In this document: piece after piece, positions 55,221 through 63,810 of the stretch | Layout: each line of letters begins with the position of its first letter | Numbering within the stretch: the stretch's first letter is position 1 | DNA from: Scybalousia_A sp963540815 | GTDB lineage: Bacteria > Bacteroidota > Bacteroidia > Bacteroidales > P3 | DNA: 64,000 bases | Direction: 5' to 3' | NCBI GenBank assembly: GCA_963540815.1 | Contig: CAUTQY010000006.1 | Location: 1-64,000 of the forward strand | Notes under the pieces: generated by a model | Told to the model about the DNA's origin: nothing | The model's database searches: none | Seen by the model: only the letters and a program-made list of their open reading frames with translations | Translations under genes and position numbers: made by a program

Positions 55221-55715
55221 TTAGTTAAACTTTATGTTTTCCAATTCTTGAGAAATGATTTGCTCACTCTTTTGTTTATCCGCAAGTTCTGCTTTGAGTA
55301 TTTTTTCTGCTATTTCCATAGAGAACAGGGAAACCTGTTTTTTCAAATCTTCAATTGCTTGTTTCTTTTCCGCTTGTATGTTTTCTCTTGCTTGTAAAAT
55401 AATTTTATCGGACTCCGATATCGCTTGTGATTTTGCCTCCTCTATAATTCTGTTCCGTATATTTTGGGCATCTTTTAACAAATTGTCTCTTTCCGCTTTT
55501 GCCTCTTTCAGCAAAATTTCGTTGTCAAGTTTTAGTTTTTGCATCTCTTGTTGTGCTTGTTTCGCTGCATCAAGAGATTCTTTTATCTCTGTTTCTCTTT
55601 GTCTTATGGTTTTTATTAGCACAGGCCATCCCCACTTACCCAATATCAACAAGACTATTACAAAAATAATAGTCATCCAAAAAATCAATCCTATGCCGGG
55701 TGTAAGTAATTCCAT
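55221..55715 (-). CDS. atpF: ATP synthase Fo subunit b
   Basis: A 164-residue subunit with one N-terminal membrane helix (about 9-28, LIFWMTIIFVIVLLILGKWG) and a long charged coiled coil (REETEI-type Gln/Glu/Lys-rich helix to residue 160) that reaches up to the delta subunit. The start MELLTPGIGLIFWMTIIF is typical for Bacteroidota atpF. It is 83 bases after atpE, the widest gap in the operon. Confidence 0.95.
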   Translation of the reverse strand: MELLTPGIGLIFWMTIIFVIVLLILGKWGWPVLIKTIRQRETEIKESLDAAKQAQQEMQKLKLDNEILLKEAKAERDNLLKDAQNIRNRIIEEAKSQAISESDKIILQARENIQAEKKQAIEDLKKQVSLFSMEIAEKILKAELADKQKSEQIISQELENIKFN

Positions 55716-55798
55716 CGTTCTTTATAATATTGACACACTATATATCACACAATACGGTACGAATAATTTTTTACAATATATATACAAACCGAATAGTG

Positions 55799-56059
55799 TT
55801 ATTTTACTATCAAAATAAAGCACGTAACCACAGCAAACAAAGCAACCGCTTCGACTAAGGCTGCAATAATAATCATATTTGTACGAATATCTCCCGTAGC
55901 CTCAGGCTGTCGTGCTATGGCTTCCATAGCATTTTTACCTATATTACCTATACCTATACCTGCCGCTATTGCCGCAAGCCCTGCACCTATTGCTGCAAGC
56001 CCTTGACCTATGGGCAAAAAATTTGCAACCGTATCTAACAAAACCGTTAATGTAGTCAT
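55799..56059 (-). CDS. atpE: ATP synthase Fo subunit c
   Basis: An 86-residue two-helix proteolipid that makes the rotor ring. The ion-carrying Glu is residue 70 (ALVEAVALFA), the loop has the standard RQPEATGDIR. Residues needed for Na+ coupling are missing: no Gln faces the site in helix 1, and Glu70 is followed by Ala-Val rather than Ser-Thr, so H+ coupling is expected. The preceding gene is not atpB (subunit a) but a gamma-carbonic-anhydrase-like gene, and a promoter directly before atpE shows that the operon begins here. Confidence 0.97.
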   Translation of the reverse strand: MTTLTVLLDTVANFLPIGQGLAAIGAGLAAIAAGIGIGNIGKNAMEAIARQPEATGDIRTNMIIIAALVEAVALFAVVTCFILIVK

Positions 56060-56092
56060 AGTCTTCTAATATTTTTTATTGTTTAAGCATTG

Positions 56093-56122
56093 CAAAATTA
56101 CAATTTCCGTTTAAAATGCAAA
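56093..56122 (-). promoter_or_regulatory. Promoter of atpEFHA
   Basis: On the minus strand TTTG (56119-56122) and TAATTTTG (56093-56100) are 18 bases apart, close to the Bacteroidota consensus. It lies 34 bases before the atpE ATG. Confidence 0.75.
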
Positions 56123-56222
56123 ATTTTATTTAAAATCTTACTTCAAAAGAAAGAGATACAGCACAAAGCGTGCCATAAATACAAGTTTATCGCAGCCAAA
56201 TAACCAATAAGTAAAATGTTTA

Positions 56223-56732
56223 TTATTTCTCTTGCTCATACCATTCTTTGTAAAGAAGATAGTTCTTTGCAAAGCTTATGGCTTGTCCCTCTTTTGTCTT
56301 TTTGATAAATTTGGCAGGAACCCCTGCCCATAATTCTTCGTCGCCTATTTTCGTATTTGATAAGACCAAAGAACCTGCAGCGACTATTGCTTGTTTTCCT
56401 ATTCTGCACCCGTCCAATAAAGTTGCTCCCATTCCTATTAAGGCTCCGTCCTCTATGGTACAAGCATGTACGGTAGCATTATGCCCTATACTTACATTGT
56501 TGCCAATGTTAGTCGGACCCGTTTCAAAAGTTGCATGTATACAGGCGCAATCCTGTATATTCGTATTGCTTCCTATACGTATGGTATTCACATCTCCCCT
56601 GACAACTGCGGAAAACCAAACGGAACAATTCTCCCCCATGATTACATCTCCTATTATTGCCGAGGTTTCACTGATAAAACAATCTTTCCCGAAAATAGGA
56701 GTTTTGCCCAAAAGAGTTTTGATTATTGCCAT
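56223..56732 (-). CDS. Gamma-carbonic-anhydrase-like hexapeptide protein (YrdA/PaaY type)
   Basis: I choose ATG 56732 (169 residues, MAIIKTLLGKTPIFGKDC) over an in-frame ATG at 56780, whose extra 16 residues are not family-like. The chain is a left-handed beta-helix of hexapeptide repeats (GDVIMGENCSVWFSAVVRGD, ADVxI-type turns). Metal-ligand His candidates lie in CIHATFE and in SIGHNATVH, the pattern of the gamma-class carbonic anhydrases. Whether it has anhydrase activity is uncertain; many YrdA-type members show none. It follows the rubredoxin gene by 67 bases. Confidence 0.87.
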   Translation of the reverse strand: MAIIKTLLGKTPIFGKDCFISETSAIIGDVIMGENCSVWFSAVVRGDVNTIRIGSNTNIQDCACIHATFETGPTNIGNNVSIGHNATVHACTIEDGALIGMGATLLDGCRIGKQAIVAAGSLVLSNTKIGDEELWAGVPAKFIKKTKEGQAISFAKNYLLYKEWYEQEK

Positions 56733-56799
56733 TTTGTTTATTACAAATTTTGGAGACGCAATATTAAAATACGTCTCCAATTAAATACTCAAATTAATT

Positions 56800-56958
56800 C
56801 TATTGTTTTACAAAATCGGATTTGCCGACTCCACAAACAGGACATACCCAATCCTCCGGTATATCCTCGAACTTTGTTCCCGGAGCTATACCCCCGTCGG
56901 GGTCGCCGATTGCCGGATTGTATATGTACCCGCAAACCGTACATTCGTATGTTTCCAT
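56800..56958 (-). CDS. Rubredoxin
   Basis: A 52-residue gene, easily missed for its size. It begins METYECTVCGYIYNPAIGD and has the two CxxC iron-binding pairs: CTVCG (Cys6 and Cys9) and CPVCG (Cys39 and Cys42), with the aromatic core residues Tyr4, Tyr11, Tyr13 and Trp37 in the standard places. Rubredoxin is a one-iron electron carrier in the cytosol, in anaerobes often feeding reductases that remove oxygen or peroxide. It lies 43 bases after sod on the same strand, so the two may share a transcript. Identity is secure. Confidence 0.97.
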   Translation of the reverse strand: METYECTVCGYIYNPAIGDPDGGIAPGTKFEDIPEDWVCPVCGVGKSDFVKQ

Positions 56959-57001
56959 CTTTTTTCTTTTTTGTAGCTTATAAAAATCAATTAATATAAA
57001 G

Positions 57002-57586
57002 TTAGTTTTCGTACTGCTTTTCTACAAAATCCCAATTAACTACATGCCAAAAAGATTCCATATACTTAGCTCGTAGATTTTGTTTATCCAAATAATAAGC
57101 GTGTTCCCAAACATCGCATACCATAACGGGAGTCAAGTCATCCGTAAGAGGATTTCCTGCGTTAGATTTTTGTACAATGGAGAGTTTACCTTCTTTGTTT
57201 TTTACCAACCAACACCAGCCGGAGCCAAACAAACTTATACATTTGTTTGTAAATTCTTCTTTAAACTTATCCAAAGAACCGAATGCTGTTTCTATGGCAA
57301 GCATCAATTTACCTTCCGGTGCGGATTTGGTATTTGAAGTTAAACAATTCCAATAGAAAGTATGATTCCAAACCTGAGCGGCATTGTTAAATATGGCTCC
57401 TTGCGATTTTTTTATTATCTCCTCCAAAGAATTGTTTGCAAACTCCGTATTTTCTATAAGAGTATTCAACGTATTTACATACGTCTGATGATGTTTTCCA
57501 TAGTGAAAATCTATGGTCGTTGCACTAATATGGGGCTCCAAAGCATTTTTTTCAAATGGAAGCTTCTCCAAAACAAACTTCGTCAT
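57002..57586 (-). CDS. sodB: Superoxide dismutase (Fe/Mn family)
   Basis: A 194-residue cytosolic enzyme that turns superoxide into peroxide and oxygen. Metal ligands are His28 (FHYGKHHQTYVN), a His near 80 (AQVWNHTFYWN), and Asp and His in DVWEHAYYLD near 163-167. The sequence is closest to iron-type and cambialistic enzymes of anaerobes; metal choice cannot be fixed by eye. AAAAGGA upstream is a good ribosome site, which is less usual in this phylum. A promoter precedes it. Confidence 0.96.
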   Translation of the reverse strand: MTKFVLEKLPFEKNALEPHISATTIDFHYGKHHQTYVNTLNTLIENTEFANNSLEEIIKKSQGAIFNNAAQVWNHTFYWNCLTSNTKSAPEGKLMLAIETAFGSLDKFKEEFTNKCISLFGSGWCWLVKNKEGKLSIVQKSNAGNPLTDDLTPVMVCDVWEHAYYLDKQNLRAKYMESFWHVVNWDFVEKQYEN

Positions 57587-57616
57587 AATAATTGTCCTTT
57601 TAGGTTATTACTGTTG

Positions 57617-57646
57617 CAAAAGTACTTATAAAAATTAATAAACAAA
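57617..57646 (-). promoter_or_regulatory. Promoter of sod
   Basis: On the minus strand TTTG (57643-57646) and TACTTTTG (57617-57624) are 18 bases apart, a near-consensus Bacteroidota promoter, about 30 bases before the sod ATG. Confidence 0.72.
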
Positions 57647-57700
57647 TAAATTTTTGTTTTTTTTGCAAAACTAAAAGGTAAAGAGTTTATTTTTAAGGAT

Positions 57701-58954
57701 TTAATTACCAAGCCGTATAAATTTCAATAACAAATGCAGAGCATCATTGGTAACTCTGTCAATAAAATTTTCTCTTGTTGTTTTATAACATGTTGTGTAA
57801 GTTACAACTTTTCCGTTTTTGTTTGCCACACATATCCAAACACTACCGACCGGAACGGATGTACCGTCCGAGTTCGGTCCTGCCAGACCGGAGGTAGAAA
57901 TAGCATAATCGGTATTCATTAATTTTATAACGGATTTTGCCATTGCTATAACTGTTTGCTCACTAACTGCATGGTATTTTTCCAAAATCAAAGGTTTAAT
58001 GCTCAACACACTCTGTTTAATGTTATTATTATATGCTACAATAGCTCCGCAAAAACATTGAGATGCTCCTGCAATAAGGGTAATTTTGTGTGCAATATTT
58101 CCTCCCGTACAACTCTCTGCCGTTGATAGTGTTTTATTTTGCTTGACAAGTGTTTTAAAAACAATTTCTTCCATACTTTCTTCTTGTTCGCTCAATAACA
58201 AATCTCCTAAAATATTTCGGAGTTCCGTTATTTTACTTTCCATTAATTTTTCACTTTCTTGTCTATCTCGTTCGCTTGTATGCAATGAAATTCTAAGTTT
58301 TATTATTCCACTCTGCGGTAAATAAGCCAAAGAAAACATGTTTTTATTTAGCTCTTTTTCAAATTTTTCCAACCTATCGGATAAAAAACTTTCGGAAATA
58401 CCCGATACAATAAAATATCTATCCATAATAACTTGCGTATTATACTTTTTAGTAAGTATTCGCACAACCTCGGGCATCATATTTTTCATTTCAAAAGGAA
58501 CCCCCGGCAAAGAAATTATTGTCTTGTTATCTTTGTAAAAAACCATACCGGGTGCTGTGCCAACATTGTTAAAAATAGGGATACAGCTGTCGGGCAAATA
58601 GGCCTGATATCTATTTGTGGAAGTATAGGGTAATTTTCTTGTAGCAAAAAAAAATTCTATTTGTTTGCTTACCTGCAAGTTTTCTTTTAATTCTCCACCG
58701 AATATATCCGTCAAACATTTTTTGGTTATATCGTCATTTGTAGGACCAAGTCCTCCCGTAATAAGTAGTATGTTCACCCTCTCCATAGATTGATAAACAG
58801 AGTCTTTTATTTCTTGCTCCTTATCGGCAATTGTTTCAATGCGTGAGATTTCAAACCCCTTCTCGTTTAAAATCTTTGCCATATAAGAAGCGTTTGTATT
58901 AACAACTTGACCTATCAAAAGTTCGGTTCCTATGTTTATGATTTCTACTTGCAT
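57701..58954 (-). CDS. cinA: CinA: nicotinamide-nucleotide amidohydrolase with MoCF-like domain
   Basis: The 417-residue protein has an N-terminal molybdopterin-binding-like domain (1-170, VEIINIGTELLIGQVVNTNA; LLITGGLGPTNDDITK) and a C-terminal deamidase domain (about 260-415, STAESCTGGNIAHKIT; STSGLAGPNSDGTSVPVGSV). The latter returns nicotinamide mononucleotide to the NAD pool. The full two-domain form is the usual length. The old name refers to competence, but no competence genes are nearby. It is transcribed toward sod with 114 bases between. Confidence 0.95.
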   Translation of the reverse strand: MQVEIINIGTELLIGQVVNTNASYMAKILNEKGFEISRIETIADKEQEIKDSVYQSMERVNILLITGGLGPTNDDITKKCLTDIFGGELKENLQVSKQIEFFFATRKLPYTSTNRYQAYLPDSCIPIFNNVGTAPGMVFYKDNKTIISLPGVPFEMKNMMPEVVRILTKKYNTQVIMDRYFIVSGISESFLSDRLEKFEKELNKNMFSLAYLPQSGIIKLRISLHTSERDRQESEKLMESKITELRNILGDLLLSEQEESMEEIVFKTLVKQNKTLSTAESCTGGNIAHKITLIAGASQCFCGAIVAYNNNIKQSVLSIKPLILEKYHAVSEQTVIAMAKSVIKLMNTDYAISTSGLAGPNSDGTSVPVGSVWICVANKNGKVVTYTTCYKTTRENFIDRVTNDALHLLLKFIRLGN

Positions 58955-59079
58955 ATTCCAATGTCTTTTATTTTAACACAAAAACGTTACTCATTTATTT
59001 TTTATTGCGATATTCCAATGCACGTTACCTTCCAAATAGGGTATTGAAAAGCAACAAGTGAAAATATTTTAAAAAAAAA

Positions 59080-59110
59080 TTTGGCAATAAAAATTATTGA
59101 ATTAATTTTG
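59080..59110 (+). promoter_or_regulatory. Promoter of the receptor/ABC/GntR operon
   Basis: TTTG (59080-59083), 19 bases, then TAATTTTG (59103-59110): an exact match to the Bacteroidota consensus. The start site would be near 59117, with a leader of about 38 bases to the ATG at 59155. Confidence 0.85.
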
Positions 59111-59154
59111 CAGTGTATTATTAAAGTATTATACTATTAAACCAAAAAGCTAAA

Positions 59155-61611
59155 ATGAGAGTTAATTTATTGTTATTGAGCCTGTTTCTTCTGGCCTCGA
59201 TAGGTATGAATGCCCAAAATGCCGTAAAAGGAATTGTTAAAGATTCTCAAAGTGGGCAGTCCGTTGCCTTTTGCAACGTTATGCTTTATGCAGACACTAC
59301 GGAAAAATCTCCACTGCTTGGTGGCGGAGTCTCAAATGAAAACGGAGAATACTCCGTTGCTTACAACAAAAATGCCAAATACATAGTCTTTTCCTTCATA
59401 GGTTATAAGACTTTTTCATTATCTATTGCCAAAAATTCCAAAAAAATAAAAGATACCCTATATATTGATGAGGTAAAGTTGGAAATTGACAGCCATACAT
59501 TGAGTGCAATAGAAGTATTTGCACAACAAAAACGCTTTGAAATGACTAATGATGGGGTGGCAATGAATATAGACGAAGGAGTGTCTTCTGCAACCGCTAA
59601 TGCTTTTGAGTTGCTTAGAAAAGTACCGGGTGTGGTTATTGATAAGGACGAAAACATACAACTAAACGGTAAAAGCGGAATTCTTTTTCAATTTGATGGC
59701 AGAGATATTCGTGTTCCTTATTCCGCCATGAAAAGTATGTTAAAGGCCATGTCACCTTCGGATATAGAAAAAATAGAAACCATATCAAATCCATCCGCAA
59801 AGTACGAAGCAGAGGGTACCGCCGGAATTATAAATATAAAAATGGCAAAACAAAAAGCCTTAGGCTTTTCGGGAGAATTAAATGCTTGGAGTGGTTATGC
59901 AGAGAAATGGAGGCACAACGAAGGGGCTAACCTTAATTATGTGAATGACCGTTGGACAGTGAATACCTCTCTTTCTTACAATAGATGGGCTGGACAAAAT
60001 GAATTGGAAAACGAAACCTATGTTTTTGGAAACCCAACAACAAGAATGAAAACAGACAAAACTACCAAGAGTTATGATTACAGGGGGTTTAACGGTAGTC
60101 TTTCCGCCGATTATAAAATAAATGAAAAGTCATCATTGGGAGGAATGTTGTCCTTGAATGGCAATCGTCTTCCGAAACAAACCAACCCCATAACCAGAAC
60201 GCGCATTTCCACATTTCCTTATAATACGGTAGATTCTTCTTATTCAAACGATAACACCGAACACGGCAAAGGTAGGAATATCGCAGCAAATCTTTGGTAT
60301 AGCAGAAAAATAGATTCTTTTGGCGGACAGTATTCCATAACATTGGATTATGACAACAACATCTCCAATGACTATTGTTTTGACAAGGCTGCTTATTTTT
60401 TCGGCGATTTCACCACTCTGTCAAAAGAGGGTTCGGATAACGATTCCACAAAAAATCTTTACAACACTTATTCTGCAAAATTTGACCTAATCAAACCTTT
60501 CAATCAACGTATGTCCTTGGAATTTGGAGCCAAAACACGATTGACAAAGGTAAGCAATGATTTTACCTGTTACGAAGACGGAGAATACAACACCAATACT
60601 TCCAATCATTTGGATTATACGGAAAATGTCAATGCCCTTTATGCTTCTTTCTCCAACCAATTTAACGACAAATTATCTATGAGAGTCGGACTTAGAGCAG
60701 AACACACACACACTAACATAAAACAAAGGGTAAATAATTCCGAAAAAAACAATGATTACTTGGATGTTTTTCCGAACTTTAACATCAATTACAAGGTTAA
60801 CGATATGGATAACTTAACTTTTGTATACTCGTATAGGATTACCCGTCCGGAATACAACAGTATGAATCCTTTTGTAGAAAAAGAAAACGAATATTTGTAC
60901 AGTAGCGGAAATCCCAATTTGAAACCTCAATATACACACAGTCTCAACCTTTCTTATGCCTTTCATTATTTCCTTTTCCTAAATGCTTCATACGACTATA
61001 CCAATGACATTATTTCCCAGGCACAATATCTGATACCCGGTACTCTTATATTTGAAACAAAACCCTACAATCTCGGACATTCTCAACATGCTTCCATAGG
61101 TTTGAGTACCTCTTTGCCCTTAGGCAAACATTTTGAATGGACAATATGGGCAAAAGGAATATATAAACAAACAAAGGTAGAGGATGAATTGTTAAAACTC
61201 AACGTGGAAAGGTTCGGTTTTATGACTTGGCAATCCTTTAAAATGGACTTCTTCTTTAAAACCAATCTTACCTTTTCTGCCTTTTATATGACAGGAGGAC
61301 AAGAAGGAACCTATTCCTTAGGAGATATGTTCGCTTTTGATGTGGTTCTTTCCAAAGAATTTCTTAACAAAAATTTAAAAGCCTCTGTCGGTGTAGGGCA
61401 ACTACCAAAACGTACATTTCATGTGGATATGACAACAGATAACATGAAAATGAAAAACTCTTTAGTTTGGCAATACCCTATGGTGTCTGCATCCCTATCT
61501 TATTCCTTTGGTAAAAAAGCAACCAATCAAACCCTCAAAAATATAAGAAACAATGATATGGAAGACCGAACGGGAGGAGAGACAAACATGGGACAAGGCC
61601 AAAACAGATAA
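59155..61611 (+). CDS. Outer-membrane receptor of the TonB-dependent type (OMP_b-brl_3-like)
   Basis: An 818-residue protein: signal peptide (to MNAQN, residue 21), a carboxypeptidase-regulatory-like domain (about 22-110), a plug (about 125-225, NAFELLRKVPGVVIDKDENI; IETISNPSAKYEAEGTAGII) and a barrel. The missing transport-type TonB box and the plug type place it with the outer-membrane family that in Bacteroidota often accompanies ABC exporters, not nutrient SusC receptors. It heads a plus-strand operon with an ABC ATPase (18 bases on), a permease and a GntR regulator. Ligand unknown. Confidence 0.88.
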   Translation: MRVNLLLLSLFLLASIGMNAQNAVKGIVKDSQSGQSVAFCNVMLYADTTEKSPLLGGGVSNENGEYSVAYNKNAKYIVFSFIGYKTFSLSIAKNSKKIKDTLYIDEVKLEIDSHTLSAIEVFAQQKRFEMTNDGVAMNIDEGVSSATANAFELLRKVPGVVIDKDENIQLNGKSGILFQFDGRDIRVPYSAMKSMLKAMSPSDIEKIETISNPSAKYEAEGTAGIINIKMAKQKALGFSGELNAWSGYAEKWRHNEGANLNYVNDRWTVNTSLSYNRWAGQNELENETYVFGNPTTRMKTDKTTKSYDYRGFNGSLSADYKINEKSSLGGMLSLNGNRLPKQTNPITRTRISTFPYNTVDSSYSNDNTEHGKGRNIAANLWYSRKIDSFGGQYSITLDYDNNISNDYCFDKAAYFFGDFTTLSKEGSDNDSTKNLYNTYSAKFDLIKPFNQRMSLEFGAKTRLTKVSNDFTCYEDGEYNTNTSNHLDYTENVNALYASFSNQFNDKLSMRVGLRAEHTHTNIKQRVNNSEKNNDYLDVFPNFNINYKVNDMDNLTFVYSYRITRPEYNSMNPFVEKENEYLYSSGNPNLKPQYTHSLNLSYAFHYFLFLNASYDYTNDIISQAQYLIPGTLIFETKPYNLGHSQHASIGLSTSLPLGKHFEWTIWAKGIYKQTKVEDELLKLNVERFGFMTWQSFKMDFFFKTNLTFSAFYMTGGQEGTYSLGDMFAFDVVLSKEFLNKNLKASVGVGQLPKRTFHVDMTTDNMKMKNSLVWQYPMVSASLSYSFGKKATNQTLKNIRNNDMEDRTGGETNMGQGQNR

Positions 61612-61629
61612 AAAGCGGAGAATTTAATC

Positions 61630-62496
61630 ATGATAACAATAAAAAATTTAAGTTTCTTTTATAAAAAGAATAATCTAGTATTGGATAATATAAATTGCAA
61701 TTTGCAAGAGGGTAGAATCTATGGATTGCTCGGAAAAAACGGAGTTGGTAAAACAACCTTATTGCATCTTATTGCAGGTCTGAAATTTCCGAAGTTGGGA
61801 ACAATAACCTTTGAAAATAAGGAAAAATCAACTATTCCTAAGGCAAGAAAAGTGGATTTTTTGCAAGATATTTTCTTTTTAAACGAAGAAATGCCGGAGT
61901 CCAATTTTACCATAAAACAAATGGAAAAATATAACTCGGTTTTCTACCCTAAATTTTCCGTAGAAGATTTTGATAATTATTTGCGGGAATTTGAAATAGA
62001 AGATAAGAACCAAAAAATAAATAAGTTATCCTTTGGTACAAAAAAGAAAGTGTATGTAGCATTCGGACTGGCTTGTAATACCAAATTAATTTTACTCGAC
62101 GAACCTACAAACGGATTGGATATACCGAGCAAATCTTCTTTTAGAAAAATAGTCATGAAGGCTATGACAGAGGAAAAAACAATAATAATTTCCACTCATC
62201 AAGCAAGGGATTTGCAAAATGTTTTGGACAATATTGTAATACTTGACAAGACAAAGATATTACTTAACGCTTCAGTCGAACAGATAACAAGCAAACTCTG
62301 GTTTGGCATAGAGGATAAGGTTTCTTTTGAAAATAAAATCCTTTACCAAGAAGACAATGTTGCAGGTTTGGCAATTGTTAGAGAAAACAAAGGCGAAGAA
62401 GAAAGTAATTTGGATGTTGAAATGTTGTTTAATGCCGCTTTTCTAAACAAAAGTTTATTCAACGAATTGTTTGACCGAGATGCGGAAATAAAATAA
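61630..62496 (+). CDS. ABC transporter ATP-binding protein
   Basis: A 288-residue ATPase. Walker A is GKNGVGKT at 35-42; Walker B leads into LLDEPTNGLD; the switch His is in IISTHQARDL. The signature loop reads LSFGTKKK where LSGGQ is usual, a variation seen in ABC-2-type exporters of the YtrB kind. The last 60 residues form a tail without clear fold. It pairs with the membrane protein that follows 63 bases on. Together they would form an exporter of drug or peptide type. Confidence 0.93.
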   Translation: MITIKNLSFFYKKNNLVLDNINCNLQEGRIYGLLGKNGVGKTTLLHLIAGLKFPKLGTITFENKEKSTIPKARKVDFLQDIFFLNEEMPESNFTIKQMEKYNSVFYPKFSVEDFDNYLREFEIEDKNQKINKLSFGTKKKVYVAFGLACNTKLILLDEPTNGLDIPSKSSFRKIVMKAMTEEKTIIISTHQARDLQNVLDNIVILDKTKILLNASVEQITSKLWFGIEDKVSFENKILYQEDNVAGLAIVRENKGEEESNLDVEMLFNAAFLNKSLFNELFDRDAEIK

Positions 62497-62559
62497 AAAC
62501 ATATTATTGTATAATTAAGTTTTCATATTGTTATAACAAAAAATATAAATCTAAAAATT

Positions 62560-63291
62560 ATGTTTGATTTTAAAAGGTTAGGTCTCTTACTAAAAAGAGA
62601 TTTGATAGAAAATAGAGTTTTTTTTATAAGATATATTTTGGTTATGGTAGGGTTTATTGCCTTGATTATGATATTAAAAAATATTTATCTGCCAACCAAA
62701 AGTATTTTCAGCGAAGCTTTCACTCCCTTGAATACCTTATTTGGGGTTGGTGTTGTTATTTTGGCAAATATCATTCCATTCAAAGGTTATGACAAGAAGT
62801 ATAATCGTACCGAAAGCATAATGTTACCGGCAAGTATTGAGGAGAAATTTATCGTAAACTTAGTACTCGCATTTGTTATTATACCCATTATTCAATTTGC
62901 TGCCGTCTTTATAGGAATGGAAGTAGGATATTTGGTAAATAGTTTTAGATTTGAAAAATATGTGTTGTCATACAAAGAAACTTTTGAACCTTTTACACAC
63001 TACGGCAAATGGATGACAATATATATGTTTATGGCATTTTCTTTTATTGGCGCAATAGTATTCAAGAAAAACAAACTTTTAAAAACATTGGCAATAGATT
63101 TCGGTTTGTGGCTAATATGTATTATTGTTGTCAGTATAATTATAATTAACAATCCCAAGTTTAGCGACTCCGGTATGTATGATTTATTGTCAAGTGTGAC
63201 CTTACAAACAGCAATATATGTTACGGGAAACGTATTGTTTTTGCTTTGTCTGATAGGGGCATATTTCAAACTCAAAAAAGAAAGGAGCTAA
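62560..63291 (+). CDS. ABC-2-type membrane protein (permease partner)
   Basis: A 243-residue inner-membrane protein with six predicted helices (for example RYILVMVGFIALIMIL near 24-39 and NVLFLLCLIGAYFKL at the C-terminus). It begins with a cytosolic amphipathic stretch FDFKRLGLLLKRDLIENRV, as in ABC-2 permeases. Sequence alone does not give a family I can name with certainty; position between an ABC ATPase and a GntR regulator supports the call. Its stop overlaps the ribosome site of the next gene. Confidence 0.75.
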   Translation: MFDFKRLGLLLKRDLIENRVFFIRYILVMVGFIALIMILKNIYLPTKSIFSEAFTPLNTLFGVGVVILANIIPFKGYDKKYNRTESIMLPASIEEKFIVNLVLAFVIIPIIQFAAVFIGMEVGYLVNSFRFEKYVLSYKETFEPFTHYGKWMTIYMFMAFSFIGAIVFKKNKLLKTLAIDFGLWLICIIVVSIIIINNPKFSDSGMYDLLSSVTLQTAIYVTGNVLFLLCLIGAYFKLKKERS

Positions 63292-63296
63292 AAACT

Positions 63297-63641
63297 ATGT
63301 TTATAGATAACACTCCCATATTTATACAACTTTCCGAAAGAATTTCGGATGATATTATAGATAACAAAATAAAAGAAAACGAAAGAATACCCTCCGTTAG
63401 AGAGCTTGCCCTACAATATGAAGTAAACGTAAACACTGCAATGAAAGCAATAGAGAGACTTGCAAACAACAATATTGTATACAACAAACGTGGCATGGGT
63501 TATTATGTCAGCAGCGGTGCAAAACAGGAAATTTTAAACACAAGAAAGCAGTATTTTTTCAATAACTTTCTAACCATTCTGAAAAAAAACATGCAACAAC
63601 TCTCTTTAACCATAGACGATATAAAAGAAAAAATAAAATAA
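63297..63641 (+). CDS. GntR family transcription regulator (YtrA type)
   Basis: The start is ATG 63297 (114 residues); AAAGGAG at 63281-63287 is an unusually good ribosome site at the right distance, and an in-frame ATG at 63246 inside the permease gene is not needed. Residues 10-75 are a winged helix (FIQLSERISDDIIDNKIKEN; RIPSVRELALQYEVNVNTAM; VYNKRGMGYYVSSG). There is no large effector domain, which fits the YtrA subfamily that represses ABC exporter operons and responds to wall-targeting antibiotics. It probably controls the operon it ends. Confidence 0.92.
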   Translation: MFIDNTPIFIQLSERISDDIIDNKIKENERIPSVRELALQYEVNVNTAMKAIERLANNNIVYNKRGMGYYVSSGAKQEILNTRKQYFFNNFLTILKKNMQQLSLTIDDIKEKIK

Positions 63642-63717
63642 GTTTAAGAGTTTATGTAAGTAAAAATCTATTATTCCAACAGCTTATTTTTATCTTTATT
63701 TCAAGTTTTTTGTGTCT

Positions 63718-63751
63718 TTTGCTAATAAGATGATAAAAAATTGTAACTTTG
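63718..63751 (+). promoter_or_regulatory. Promoter of the porE-like gene
   Basis: TTTG (63718-63721) and TAACTTTG (63744-63751) are 22 bases apart, one more than the usual spacer. The gene starts at 63811, leaving a leader of about 55 bases. Confidence 0.65.
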
Positions 63752-63810
63752 CGACCCTATATAAACGTATATACGGTAGTTGTGTTAAAGAAATTTTAGA
63801 TTGAAAAAAG

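Noticed and set aside
55799..56059. Na+-driven ATP synthase
   Set aside because: The Gln of helix 1 and the Ser/Thr after the key Glu, which bind Na+ in such c subunits, are absent.
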